Assembly (NCBI GenBank): GCA_965262785.1
Contig: OZ253559.1
Location: forward strand, 2,666,001-2,730,000
From: G965218495 sp965262785
GTDB lineage: Bacteria; Bacteroidota; Rhodothermia; Rhodothermales; Bin80
Direction of reading: 5' to 3'
Length of the DNA: 64,000 nucleotides
How positions within the stretch are numbered: the stretch's first letter is position 1; the number at the start of each line of letters is the position of its first letter. The notes under the pieces are model-generated. The model saw only the letters and a list, made by a program, of their open reading frames with translations. It did not search any database and was not told the origin of the DNA. The position numbers were made by a program, and so were the translations under genes. Positions 20,867-29,188 of the stretch are shown here, in pieces.

Positions 20867-23173
20867 CTAGTTGAGGTTTTCAAACGTCTCGTTGATGATC
20901 GGGTAGGCCCGCCAATCCTTGTAGTCGAAGTGCCACCATTCGGCCTCGTATACAGCAAATCCAGCATCTTCCATGGCGTCGCGCAGCAGCTCACGGTGAT
21001 AGCGGCTGAGCGCCGTGCCGCCAGGGTAATCGGGATAGGCACGCGCGGTGAATTCATCGTACCCGCTCGGCATCTCCACGATACTGCCTGACGCGAGGTC
21101 ATAGAGGCCCAAATCAACGGCGCATCCTCGATTGTGGCGTGAACCGCGGCTCGGATCTGCAACAAACAGACGCAGCGAGTCCGGCGTAGCATCCCAGAAC
21201 ATCTTCGTCACGCGCCAGGGGCGGTATCCATCATAGACCATCAGTCCATAGCCGTGTGACGCAAGGGCCTGGTTGGCACGTACCAGTGCCTCGGCAGCCG
21301 GCCGCTGGAGGAACGCCTGCGGCGACTGGTAGAACGGTGTGCCCATGAAGTTGTCACTGGTCGCATAGCGAATGTCGAGCCGGATTGTTGAATCAAGCGC
21401 AGGGATGCTTACCAGGTCGGACGCCTTGAATGTCCCTTCCTCCACCGGTGGTTGCGCGGCAGCTGCGGCTCGTCGCAGCACATCATTGGGCTCTTGGGGC
21501 ACGATCCTGAACGTTTTACCCTCACCCGCAATGGCGTCCCGTCGCTTGAATGGCACGCCGACAAGATTTGCTTCGGTGACTTGGCCAATAGAGTCGCGGA
21601 GAAATGTGAGGGCTTCGTGCATGTAGAGGCCCGCGTCAGGGAATTGGTATACATCTTGTGCCACGGCTCCCAGCGGGTATCGAAAAAACCACTCGATTAA
21701 GGCATGGAGCGTGCCTCCGTCTTCATAGACATATAGTACGTTGTGGTCCCAGCCGTATTCCCCGATGAGGTCTCTAAGCTCCTCCGGGGCTTCCGGCGGT
21801 TTGGTCACGGGCTGCCTCACAAACTGATTTACGTCTGAATCAAGCGTATCCACGCGCGGCGCAAGCTTGATGCTGCCAATGCCAAGGCGTCCGTCGTTGA
21901 TGAGCCGGTCACCCAGTTTGCGGACATTGTAGCGTTCTACGCCAAAGTCCATCAGCAGCTTACCGTTACGCTCAATGAGCGTAATCTTGTCATCGCCGCT
22001 CACGTAGGTGCCGTCAAGTGAACGCGCCATAAGGGAGTCTACCGGTGTCGTCCGAGGTATGGTGGGTAGCGGGGCACCGTCTCTGCTGGCCAGGACAAGC
22101 GACAGCGCATAGCGTGCAATGCGGTCAGCTACCGGGTTCGACGCATCTACATTTGATACTATGGCAACGCCCAAATCCCGCTCAGGTAGCGCCCAGACGC
22201 GCGTGGCATAGCCGTACATGACGCCAGCATGGCCTACGGTCATGTAGTTGTCGTGCCTCGAGACGTAGAAACCAAGCCCGAACCCACTAGCTGTGCCTTC
22301 CGGAGCAAACTGCGGAGTCCACATCTCTTGAAGTGAAGCGGATGAAAGGACGTCGGGTCTTTCGTCTCTACCAATGGCAAAAAGCGCGCGAACAAAGCGC
22401 GCGAGGTCGTCTGTAGTAGTGTAAAGGTTGGCCGCCGGGCCGATGCCAAGCTCAAACACGGGTGCACTTTTGAGAGTGCTGGTGTCGTAGCGCCACATAT
22501 AGCCGGCACCCAGTTGCTCGCGAAGGTCGGCGCGAGGATAAAAACTCGTGTTCGTCATGCCTAACTTGTCGATGAGGGCCGACTGCATGTGTTCCTCAAA
22601 GCGCGTGCCGGCGACCTGTTCGACGACGTACCCCGCAACGCTAACGGCCGCATTGGAATACTTGGTGGTGGTTTCCGGGGTCAGGACGAGGCTTGTCTGG
22701 TTCAGGCTCCGCACCGTGGCCTGCAGGCCTGGCTCCGTGTCGTCGAAGTAGTTTCCTATGGGCGGCTCGCGGACAAGTCCGGATTGGTGCGTAATCAGTT
22801 GCCGGAGTGTGATCGGCCTCTCGAACGGATTGTGCGGGCGAAAGTCCGATACATAGTCCGTGACGGGCGCATCCAAATCCAGCCTTCCTTGTTCTACGAG
22901 TTGCATGACTGCCAGAGCGGTAAACAGCTTGGACACCGAGGCGACGCGATAGACAGTTTCGCCGGAGACCCCTTCGTCTTGGGGCCCAAAACCCTTACTC
23001 CACATGAAATCCGTGCCTTCGACAATGGTGATGGAGATGCCGGGAATACCCTTTTGGGCCATCTCGTGGCGCACAAAGTCGTCGAGCTTGGCTTGCCACT
23101 CCGGCGGTGGGCTGGTACACGCGGCGGCCCAGATCAACAGGCTGACAGCGATGATCAGGTGGTTTCTTGACAT
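20867..23173 (-). CDS. Lipoprotein: class C beta-lactamase-type serine hydrolase fused to VanX-type D-Ala-D-Ala dipeptidase
   Basis: 768 residues from ATG 23173 (a GTG at 23200 is in frame). A lipoprotein signal peptide ends WAAAC with Cys19. Residues about 25-350 form a serine hydrolase of the beta-lactamase/DD-peptidase (AmpC-like) fold: SVSK at 79-82, YSN at 172-174 and HAG at 315-317 in place of KTG. A middle region (about 380-570) resembles the extra lipocalin-like module often following such domains but is not recognised with certainty. The C-terminal about 190 residues match D-alanyl-D-alanine dipeptidases: SRHNRGCAVDLGLYD gives zinc ligands H680 and D687, EWWH gives E745 and H748. Both active sites look intact, so the enzyme probably trims cell-wall peptides in the periplasm. 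It is monocistronic and converges on rpoC. Confidence 0.85.
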   Translation of the reverse strand: MSRNHLIIAVSLLIWAAACTSPPPEWQAKLDDFVRHEMAQKGIPGISITIVEGTDFMWSKGFGPQDEGVSGETVYRVASVSKLFTALAVMQLVEQGRLDLDAPVTDYVSDFRPHNPFERPITLRQLITHQSGLVREPPIGNYFDDTEPGLQATVRSLNQTSLVLTPETTTKYSNAAVSVAGYVVEQVAGTRFEEHMQSALIDKLGMTNTSFYPRADLREQLGAGYMWRYDTSTLKSAPVFELGIGPAANLYTTTDDLARFVRALFAIGRDERPDVLSSASLQEMWTPQFAPEGTASGFGLGFYVSRHDNYMTVGHAGVMYGYATRVWALPERDLGVAIVSNVDASNPVADRIARYALSLVLASRDGAPLPTIPRTTPVDSLMARSLDGTYVSGDDKITLIERNGKLLMDFGVERYNVRKLGDRLINDGRLGIGSIKLAPRVDTLDSDVNQFVRQPVTKPPEAPEELRDLIGEYGWDHNVLYVYEDGGTLHALIEWFFRYPLGAVAQDVYQFPDAGLYMHEALTFLRDSIGQVTEANLVGVPFKRRDAIAGEGKTFRIVPQEPNDVLRRAAAAAQPPVEEGTFKASDLVSIPALDSTIRLDIRYATSDNFMGTPFYQSPQAFLQRPAAEALVRANQALASHGYGLMVYDGYRPWRVTKMFWDATPDSLRLFVADPSRGSRHNRGCAVDLGLYDLASGSIVEMPSGYDEFTARAYPDYPGGTALSRYHRELLRDAMEDAGFAVYEAEWWHFDYKDWRAYPIINETFENLN

Positions 23174-23245
23174 GCTAAGGAGGCGAGTTGGCGCGCGCAC
23201 AAATGTGAATCAGCACGTGGCTGACAGGTTATAGAAGATACGACC

Positions 23246-24070
23246 ATGGCAGCGCATCTCGAGTGCATTTATATCTATCCGGTAAAAGGGCTGCGAAGGG
23301 TAGCGCTCCAGGAGGCGCAGGTTGAGCCGCAAGGACTCGCCCATGACCGCCGCTGGATGCTGGTTGGCCGCAGCGGTACTTTCCTGTCTCAGCGTCAGGT
23401 GGCAAGCCTCGCTTTGCTGCGTGCGGCAATTGCGCCTGAAGGGATCCGTGTCAGTGCGCGGGGAGCGCCTGACCTAGTGGTCGCACGCCCACAAGTGGAC
23501 GCGCCCCGACTTACCGTCACCATCTGGGGCGATACCTTAGAGGCCGCGTGCGCGGCCCCAGAGGCTGACCGGTGGTTCACCGCTGTTACGGGGCAGCCGT
23601 GCAGGCCCGTGTTCATGGATGACGCGGCTACCAGACGTGTCAATGCCGCGTACGATCCAGGTGGCGCCGTAGTGAGCTTTGCGGATTCTTACCCGCTTCT
23701 GCTGACTTCCGTCCAGTCCCTGACGGACCTGAATTCGCGCATGGTGCGGCCGCTTTCCATGAACCGATTCAGGCCGAACATTGTAGTGAATGGCTTTGCG
23801 CCATTTGCTGAAGATGGCTGGCACGAATTGCAGATTGGGAGCATGCGGTTTCACGTGGTCAAGCCGTGCCAGCGTTGCGTGGTAACGACGATTGACCAGG
23901 AGTCCAGCAAAGGGGGCACTGAGCCGCTTCGGACGCTGAACACCTTCCGCAAGCGGGGTGGCAAGGTATACTTTGGCGAAAACCTCATCCCACAGGGACA
24001 AGGCACCGTCAGGGTGGGGGACCCCGTTACCGTAGCGGCCAATCGAACGCCAGCACAGCGCACCTTTTAG
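23246..24070 (+). CDS. MOSC domain protein (YcbX/mARC-like molybdenum-cofactor sulfurase-related)
   Basis: 274 residues: an N-terminal MOSC beta-barrel domain (IYIYPVKGLRRVALQEAQVEPQGLAHDRRWMLV) followed by the MOSC domain with FADSYPLLLTSVQSLTDLN, RFRPNIVVNG and the motif K-P-C-Q-R-C at about 208-213 typical of the YcbX/mARC branch. These proteins bind molybdopterin and reduce N-hydroxylated compounds. A Mo-dependent MsrP lies 1.1 kb away but on the other strand. The gene is divergent from the dipeptidase fusion across 72 nt. Confidence 0.88.
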   Translation: MAAHLECIYIYPVKGLRRVALQEAQVEPQGLAHDRRWMLVGRSGTFLSQRQVASLALLRAAIAPEGIRVSARGAPDLVVARPQVDAPRLTVTIWGDTLEAACAAPEADRWFTAVTGQPCRPVFMDDAATRRVNAAYDPGGAVVSFADSYPLLLTSVQSLTDLNSRMVRPLSMNRFRPNIVVNGFAPFAEDGWHELQIGSMRFHVVKPCQRCVVTTIDQESSKGGTEPLRTLNTFRKRGGKVYFGENLIPQGQGTVRVGDPVTVAANRTPAQRTF

Positions 24071-24224
24071 TTATGGCAGCCGGGTTCGCGTGTATATCCT
24101 TGTGTCCGCTGCGCAACAGGCAACCAATCCACCTATTCTACGCCTTCCCTGTCGTTCTTCATAACATAGTAGAACCGCTTCGCGCCCAAGGCCGCCAAGG
24201 GTTGATGCAGTACTTGCCACTTCG

Positions 24225-24725
24225 ATGAGGCCGCACGTACTAGTTCTCAACCAGGACTTTAGCGCTCTGACGGTGTGCACAGTAAGGCGCGCCATCGTGC
24301 TGATCCACCTGCACAAGGCCGATATGGTGGAGTCCATACCCGAGCGGGCCATGCGCTCACCGAGCGTGAGTTTTCCATGGCCGAGCATCGTGCGCCTGCG
24401 ATTCTACGTCAGGGTACCGTATCGCCGGATAATGCTCTCCCGCAGAAACATCTTGCGGCGGGACGGCTTTCGCTGCCAATATTGCTCGGGGCGTGAGCAG
24501 CTAACGGTTGATCACGTCATGCCCAAGTCACGTGGAGGCAGGCACATCTGGACCAACCTCGTGGCCGCCTGCACCCGCTGCAATAACAAGAAAGGAAACC
24601 GAACACCAGAAGAGGCGGGCATGTCATTGTATCGCAACCCATTCAGACCAAGCCACGTGATGTTCATCCGTGACTACGTGGGCACGGTGGATGACAAATG
24701 GAAGCCCTATCTATTCCTAAACTGA
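24225..24725 (+). CDS. HNH endonuclease family protein
   Basis: 166 residues. The C-terminal half holds a zinc-ribbon HNH nuclease domain: CQYCSGREQLTVDHVMPKSRGG, then WTNLVAACTRCNNKKGNRTPEEAGM, with two CxxC pairs and the D-H, N and H/N positions of the fold. The N-terminal half (VLVLNQDFSALTVCTVRRAIVLIHLHKADMVE) is typical of the chromosomal HNH proteins found widely in Bacteroidota, where they are not tied to mobile elements. The exact biological role is not known to me. It follows MOSC after 154 nt and precedes the next gene by 9 nt. Confidence 0.85.
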   Translation: MRPHVLVLNQDFSALTVCTVRRAIVLIHLHKADMVESIPERAMRSPSVSFPWPSIVRLRFYVRVPYRRIMLSRRNILRRDGFRCQYCSGREQLTVDHVMPKSRGGRHIWTNLVAACTRCNNKKGNRTPEEAGMSLYRNPFRPSHVMFIRDYVGTVDDKWKPYLFLN

Positions 24726-24734
24726 TCCTGATCT

Positions 24735-25199
24735 ATGGTACGCACAGTTGCACGCATATTGTGGGTCGTACCGCTTCTTCTTCTACTGCTGTCACTGGAC
24801 CAGGCCAAGGTCGCATACGACCTTCATGCGACTTGGCGCCAGGGCGAAAGAGCCACGGCGGAGGTGATTGAATGGGAGCGATCCAACCGCGCAGATGTCA
24901 CCTATGGCTACGTGAGTCTGCGCGTGCCGCTAGGGGACAACCGTGTCCTGGTTAAGGACAAGATGTCCTTGCCCTATTCCCTGTTGCCCAAGCTGGAGGG
25001 TGCAACGACGTTGGACGTGCACGTACGCCAAGGTGCCCCGCAGGAAGTTGTGATAGATCGCATCATGCCTGCGCACTGGCTTATTGCCGCTTCGCAGGTT
25101 GGAATCAGCCTGATTGGTGCCGCGCTTTTCTTTGCGGGTGTCTATTGGTGGAATGCCCACCTGCGCAGCCAGTCCGATGCCGGCATGCCTACCGGATAA
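24735..25199 (+). CDS. DUF3592-like small membrane protein
   Basis: 154 residues with an N-terminal membrane helix (ILWVVPLLLLLLSLDQ) and a second near the C-terminus (WLIAASQVGISLIGAALFFAGVYWW), enclosing a roughly 80-residue soluble segment (GERATAEVIEWERSNRADVTYGYVSLRVPL, TLDVHVRQGAPQEVVIDR). The layout, two helices around a beta-rich extracytoplasmic domain, resembles DUF3592 proteins. Function unknown. It is probably read with the HNH gene and overlaps the converging msrP 3' end by 11 nt. Confidence 0.6.
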   Translation: MVRTVARILWVVPLLLLLLSLDQAKVAYDLHATWRQGERATAEVIEWERSNRADVTYGYVSLRVPLGDNRVLVKDKMSLPYSLLPKLEGATTLDVHVRQGAPQEVVIDRIMPAHWLIAASQVGISLIGAALFFAGVYWWNAHLRSQSDAGMPTG

Positions 25200-26223
25200 T
25201 GGGACCGGCGTAGGTACGCGGTGCGTCCGGGTAGAGCGAGGCAACCCACTCATCGTAGCCGTTAAACATCTGAGTCGGGATTCGCTCCTCAACCCCTTCA
25301 GTGGACAAGAACCGTTCTGTAGCCTGACTCCATCGCGGATGCGGTATGTTCGGGTTTACGTTTGACAAAAACCCGTACTCGCGCGGCTGCAGCTTATTCC
25401 AGAAGGTCTCTGGCTGCCGCCTGGTGAATTCGATGCGCACGATGGCCTTGGGACCCTTGTATCCATATTTCCAGGGAAGCACCAGCCGGAGTGGGGAGCC
25501 GTTCTGTTTAGGCAGTGGTTCGCCGTATAGGCCGGTAGCCACAAAGGCCAACTCATTGAGCGCCTCGTCCATGCGCAGCCCCTCGAAATACGGCCATGGA
25601 TACCATGTGGCCTTCGCCTGGCCAGGCAGTTGCTCGGGGCGGTTCACACAGACGAACTTGACATAGCTGGCGCTGTTTTTGGGCTCACAGCGCGCAATCA
25701 GCTGTGCCAGGGGAAATCCGGTCCACGGAACAGTCGTCGACCACGCTTCCACGCAGCGGAATCGGTACAGCCGCTCCTCAAGATCCATGGACTTTATTAG
25801 GTCGCCGATATCCAGCGTCTGCTTTTTGGCCAGTCCCCCAACCTCGATTGTGCCCGGGAATGGCTCGTATTGCTCTGTGTGCGGCCATACGAGCTTGAGG
25901 TCGCCTTGGTTGATGAATTCGTAAAAATTATTGTATGAGGACGTTACGATCCGGTCCGTGACGACACGTTCCGGCACCGCATAGGCAGCGTTGCGCGGAG
26001 CCGGGTACCCCTCGCGTGGGGCGTTGTCCGGTATGGTGTCCAAGGGTCCATCGGGGTCGGTCGCGCTTCGGGCCTGCTTTGAGCACCCCAAACCCAGCGT
26101 GGAGAGCCCAATAGATCCGAGGCCCAGTGACTGCACGAAGGCACGCCTGCTCATATAGGCGGCCCTTGCCGTCGTCTGATTTTCCTTAAGTTGCCAGCCT
26201 GGATAGCGGATGATGTTAGCCAT
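25189..26223 (-). CDS. msrP: Protein-methionine-sulfoxide reductase catalytic subunit, molybdopterin-dependent
   Basis: MsrP (YedY) is a periplasmic molybdoenzyme that repairs oxidised methionine. From ATG 26223 (a TTG two codons upstream is also open) the protein has 344 residues. SRRAFVQSLG with a following hydrophobic stretch is a twin-arginine signal, ending near GLGCS. NNFYEF, then FRCVEAWSTTVPWTGFPLAQLI with the Cys that ligates molybdenum, and the C-terminal LPWKYGYKGPKAIVRIEF, ETFWNKLQPREYGFLSNVNP and PHPRWSQATERF are all characteristic. The usual heme partner MsrQ is not next to it; electrons may come from another quinol donor. Confidence 0.92.
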   Translation of the reverse strand: MANIIRYPGWQLKENQTTARAAYMSRRAFVQSLGLGSIGLSTLGLGCSKQARSATDPDGPLDTIPDNAPREGYPAPRNAAYAVPERVVTDRIVTSSYNNFYEFINQGDLKLVWPHTEQYEPFPGTIEVGGLAKKQTLDIGDLIKSMDLEERLYRFRCVEAWSTTVPWTGFPLAQLIARCEPKNSASYVKFVCVNRPEQLPGQAKATWYPWPYFEGLRMDEALNELAFVATGLYGEPLPKQNGSPLRLVLPWKYGYKGPKAIVRIEFTRRQPETFWNKLQPREYGFLSNVNPNIPHPRWSQATERFLSTEGVEERIPTQMFNGYDEWVASLYPDAPRTYAGPIIR

Positions 26224-26249
26224 GGACAATGGTCGGTTCGGAGTATAAT
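26223..26249 (+). promoter_or_regulatory. Possible promoter for the methyltransferase gene
   Basis: TGGACA (26223-26228) and a perfect TATAAT (26244-26249) are separated by 15 nt, about 26 nt upstream of the ATG at 26275. The spacer is short and the first box overlaps the divergent msrP start, so the match is weak. Confidence 0.25.
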
Positions 26250-26274
26250 TGTTTTGTACCTAGGGCAAATCGGA

Positions 26275-27000
26275 ATGGTTCAAATGACACTGATGACTGG
26301 CATGCAAGACCCGCAGGCATTCAATTTTGACGGCGATTACGGGGAGATCTACGACGACCTAGCCCACAAGGTGATTCCGGGGTATGAAACGCTGTTTCCG
26401 GCAACGCTTGCACTTCTGATCGAGCGTGTCGGGATGCAGGCACACGTGCTGGTAGTCGGGTGTGGCACCGGCCGCGAGATCAGCACGTTTGCGCCGCAAG
26501 TCCCCTCGTGGCAATTCACAGCCTTGGATCCAAGCGTTGAGATGGTTGGATACACGCAGCAGACTGTTGCGCGGCTCGGCGTTAAGGACCGGATCACGCT
26601 TCACCACGGCTATGTTCACGACCTGCCGGTAACACCGAGGTTTGACGCAGCGACGATCATTAATGTAATGCATTTTCTGCGGGACGACGGCGCTAAGGAA
26701 CAGTTGATAGAGAGCGTGTCCACGCGGCTTCGCGACGGTGGAACGGTAGCACTCTTTGACCTGCATGGCGACCGCGATGCACCGTACTTCGACTTCTTCT
26801 ACGAGGCCTGGAAGCGGTACATGACGCTGCGCGGCTATGGCGATGAAGCGAAGGAAAGCCTGCTGAAGCGGTTGGCCGCCGGCATCGCCTACGTGCCCGA
26901 AGAACGAATCATGGAGATTTGCAAGCATGCAGGCCTGCGCCTAGTTCGCAAGTACTGGAGCGGTCTGCTCTATGGGGGATGGCTGCTGGAGCGCCGATAG
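26275..27000 (+). CDS. Class I SAM-dependent methyltransferase
   Basis: 241 residues from ATG 26275; other ATGs at 26284 and 26293 are possible, since the methyltransferase fold begins near FNFDGDYGEIYDDLAHKVIPGYETLF. Motif I is VLVVGCGTGREISTF, followed by FTALDPSVEMVGYTQQTVARLG (acidic D binding the SAM ribose), the HGYVHDLP segment and FDAATIINVMHFLRDDGAKEQLI. The substrate cannot be told from sequence. The gene is divergent from msrP and is followed by the tandem membrane-protein genes. Confidence 0.82.
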   Translation: MVQMTLMTGMQDPQAFNFDGDYGEIYDDLAHKVIPGYETLFPATLALLIERVGMQAHVLVVGCGTGREISTFAPQVPSWQFTALDPSVEMVGYTQQTVARLGVKDRITLHHGYVHDLPVTPRFDAATIINVMHFLRDDGAKEQLIESVSTRLRDGGTVALFDLHGDRDAPYFDFFYEAWKRYMTLRGYGDEAKESLLKRLAAGIAYVPEERIMEICKHAGLRLVRKYWSGLLYGGWLLERR

Positions 27001-27102
27001 CGGCGTAGCTGGGCCAAGCACTCACACTACACGCCCGCGCCTTGCAAATGACGGCTGGGAATGCTAACATTCTTGTCCAGCTAACTTACGTTGAGTAACA
27101 CT

Positions 27103-27504
27103 ATGAACCGCATACTGGGCGCTATCCATATCCTGATCGCAGCGACTGTTGGGGTATACTATATGATCTACCCATTGATGGGTGCCAGCGCGGACCACAC
27201 AGTGTGGACTGCGCTAAACTGGCCCATGGCCGTGGCGGTGGTCTTATCCCTGTACTTTGCCTTCACGTGGATGCGCGGGCTGGGGGAGGATGCCAGTACG
27301 AAGGAGTTCATCACACACAAGATCCTGTTTCTTGGGGCAGCACTGTTGCTGCTCTGGTATTTCCCCGCGTGGTTTGCAGAGATGGGTGGCAACGGAGGCT
27401 CGGAGGCAATGGAGGCGCTGACGGAATCGTTTTGGCTCCTGGTAGACCCACTATTTGTCCTTACCGTTGGGTGCGTAGGCTTCAGGCTCTGGGAGAAGGG
27501 CTAG
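27103..27504 (+). CDS. Small four-helix membrane protein, tandem family copy 1
   Basis: 133 residues from ATG 27103 (a TTG 4 codons upstream is open). I do not recognise the family. Four hydrophobic segments are seen: about 4-26, 38-58, 75-95 and 112-130. N-terminal MNRILGAIHILIAATVGVYY is the signature shared with the three genes that follow. Compared with copy 2 it is nearly colinear over its full length (TKEFIT.KILF.GAALL.LWYFPAWFAE and FWLLVDPLFVLTVG are shared), so the pair is a recent duplication. Confidence 0.7.
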   Translation: MNRILGAIHILIAATVGVYYMIYPLMGASADHTVWTALNWPMAVAVVLSLYFAFTWMRGLGEDASTKEFITHKILFLGAALLLLWYFPAWFAEMGGNGGSEAMEALTESFWLLVDPLFVLTVGCVGFRLWEKG

Positions 27505-27804
27505 AAGTCACTTTGGGGGTCGTACGACCAGTACAGTTCCTTGGGGCCAAAGTCGTGTAGCCGGTGCTCCGCTAGGCACCGGACAATGTGCGTAGGGCTT
27601 AAATCCTCGATGTTCTACGCCGCTGGTAAGCAGGACTTGCGGCAGTCTGGATAGTGGACTCGAGGTCGCCGGGATCGAGCCTCCGACCGTTGCCGCCCAT
27701 GCCTCTGGGCATCGCTGGCTGCACGAGGCGCAGATATTCCTTGCCCGTGCCGTTCTTGGCAGGCGGTAACATGGCTACTCCAGCAACTGAAGTTGAAGAA
27801 TACT
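27505..27804 (+). repeat. Intergenic stretch between duplicated copies 1 and 2
   Basis: No gene is seen. The 5' flanks of copies 1 and 2 are alignable for about 50 nt before the ATG (GCTAACATTCTTGTCCAGC versus GGTAACATGGCTACTCCAGC, then TTGA and ACTATGAA in both), and their 3' flanks share CTAGAAG[TC]CACTTTGGGG after the stop. The duplicated unit therefore includes untranslated flanks. A hairpin lies at 27561-27582. Confidence 0.6.
27561..27582 (+). terminator. Hairpin after copy 1, possible terminator
   Basis: CCGGTGC (27561-27567) pairs with GCACCGG (27576-27582) over an 8-nt loop, 57 nt after the stop of copy 1. No T run follows, so a Rho-independent terminator is doubtful. Confidence 0.3.
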
Positions 27805-28206
27805 ATGAATCGCGTACTGGGTGCTATCCACATTCTGATTGCAGCGGCTGTTGGGGTGTACTTCATGATGTTTCCCTTGATAGCCGACAGCGCAGGCCAC
27901 TCGGTATGGACTGTGCTCGAGTGGGCTATGGCCCTAACTGTCGTCTCGTCCGTGTTCTTTGCCTTCGCGTGGATGCGTGGACTGGATGAGGATGCCAGCA
28001 CGAAGGAATTCATCACGTACAAGATTTTGTTTTTTGGGGCGGCACTGTTGGTACTTTGGTACTTCCCGGCATGGTTTGCGGAACTGGGCGGAAGTGGACG
28101 TTCGGAGGCAATGGAGGCGCTGTCTGCTTCATTTTGGCTACTGGTGGACCCACTCTTCGTGCTTACCGTAGGGCCCGTAGGCTATAGGCTCTGGGCCAGG
28201 GGCTAG
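27805..28206 (+). CDS. Small four-helix membrane protein, tandem family copy 2
   Basis: 133 residues from ATG 27805. Same four-helix layout as copy 1 and identical at most positions, for instance MRGL.EDASTKEFIT.KILF and SEAMEAL, with substitutions mostly between hydrophobic residues in the helices. This is what purifying selection on a membrane protein would give, so both copies are probably functional. Unknown function; no charged or cysteine motif that suggests catalysis. Confidence 0.7.
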   Translation: MNRVLGAIHILIAAAVGVYFMMFPLIADSAGHSVWTVLEWAMALTVVSSVFFAFAWMRGLDEDASTKEFITYKILFFGAALLVLWYFPAWFAELGGSGRSEAMEALSASFWLLVDPLFVLTVGPVGYRLWARG

Positions 28207-28697
28207 AAGCCACTTTGGGGAAGGTCCAGAGAATGCAAGCCCTAGGGACATACCAGTCGAGTGACCGGTACTGCGCGTTAGCTAGGAGAATAGCCCTATT
28301 GTCTGCAACGTCGACGCTTCGCGTCGCCGGCCGAGGGAGCTCGTAACAGGTAAATTCCGGGCCGAAGAAGCAAGGCCCGAACTCCAGCATAGCCGTGCCT
28401 TTCGGAGCTGCCGGCTGCGCGAGCGGATGGAGCTGAAGCATCAGCGAAACCGGTGTTCTAACAGCTATGCCGCGGTGCGGCGTGATTTGCTTGCCTGTTT
28501 AATTGCGGAGGTAAGGCGCTGCGTAGTGGCATGGCTCCGGCCGGTCGGGCGGATACTCGAAGAAGAGTGGAGTCGGCAGGGATGTTTCCAAAACCCTAAA
28601 AAAGTTTCCCTCAAGGCCGGAAGTCTCTTGCATTAGAGCATAAATTCACGTAATTTTCAGCGAATTTTAAACTACTCTCACCATACGTGTAACCGCT
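28207..28697. other. 491-nt intergenic region between copies 2 and 3
   Basis: No convincing gene: the only longer open frame (28427-28636) is rich in Cys/Arg and has no family look. The stretch holds two hairpins, CGACGC-TTC-GCGTCG at 28312-28326 and CGGGCC/GGCCCG at 28358-28379, and turns AT-rich after 28600, where a sigma-70-like promoter for copy 3 is found. Confidence 0.5.
28628..28656 (+). promoter_or_regulatory. Sigma-70-like promoter before copy 3
   Basis: TTGCAT (28628-28633), a 17-nt spacer and TAATTT (28651-28656) lie in an AT-rich patch about 42 nt before the ATG at 28698. The spacing is ideal, and the composition change fits a promoter. Confidence 0.4.
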
Positions 28698-29054
28698 ATG
28701 AACAAAGCTTTCGGCGCAATTCACTCCTTAGTGGCGCTTCTTGTGCTGCTATATTTCTGTCTAGGCCCACTGATGGGCGATTCGGGATCAGAATATTGGG
28801 AACTCACGAGCTGGGTTATGCTCCTGACTGCGCTTCTTGCGTCTTATTTTGCCTACCAGCATCATGCCGGATCTGATGACGATTCAGCGAAACGAGGCCT
28901 CTTTTTCACTTTATGCATGACGCTGTTGGTAGTCCATCAGACGCTGTCGGCCTATGCCGGCGGGGACGTCTTCGGCTCCGACCTGTGGAACATTACCGTC
29001 GTGTTGTATGTGGTCACTGCCGGCGCAGTCGGCAATAGACTGCGAAGTTCCTAG
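28698..29054 (+). CDS. Small four-helix membrane protein, tandem family copy 3
   Basis: 118 residues. It begins MNKAFGAIHSLVALLVLLYF, clearly related to copies 1 and 2 over the first helix and then diverged. Helices at about 4-24, 36-54, 68-88 and 98-114. The loop between helices 2 and 3 is HHAGSDDDSAKRG, acidic then basic, and the C-terminus is VVTAGAVGNRLRSS, comparable to VLTVGCVGFRLWEKG of copy 1. Function unknown. Confidence 0.65.
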   Translation: MNKAFGAIHSLVALLVLLYFCLGPLMGDSGSEYWELTSWVMLLTALLASYFAYQHHAGSDDDSAKRGLFFTLCMTLLVVHQTLSAYAGGDVFGSDLWNITVVLYVVTAGAVGNRLRSS

Positions 29055-29188
29055 AATGCAGGCTTGACCTTCAGGGAGGTTGCTAGCCGTGCGGATTTCC
29101 AGCCGTATTCCAGCCAAAGGCGTACGGTCGCATGCCCGGACATCTGGCCTCCCCTGGAATTTTCACCCTTCTATCCAAATCAAGAACA

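Noticed and set aside
24225..24725. HNH endonuclease as a sign of a mobile element or defence system
   Set aside because: No transposase, intron or restriction partner is nearby, and this HNH type is a common chromosomal gene in the lineage.
28427..28636. A 69-codon open frame between membrane copies 2 and 3
   Set aside because: No initiation signal, odd Cys/Arg composition and no similarity to the neighbouring family; overlaps the promoter for copy 3.
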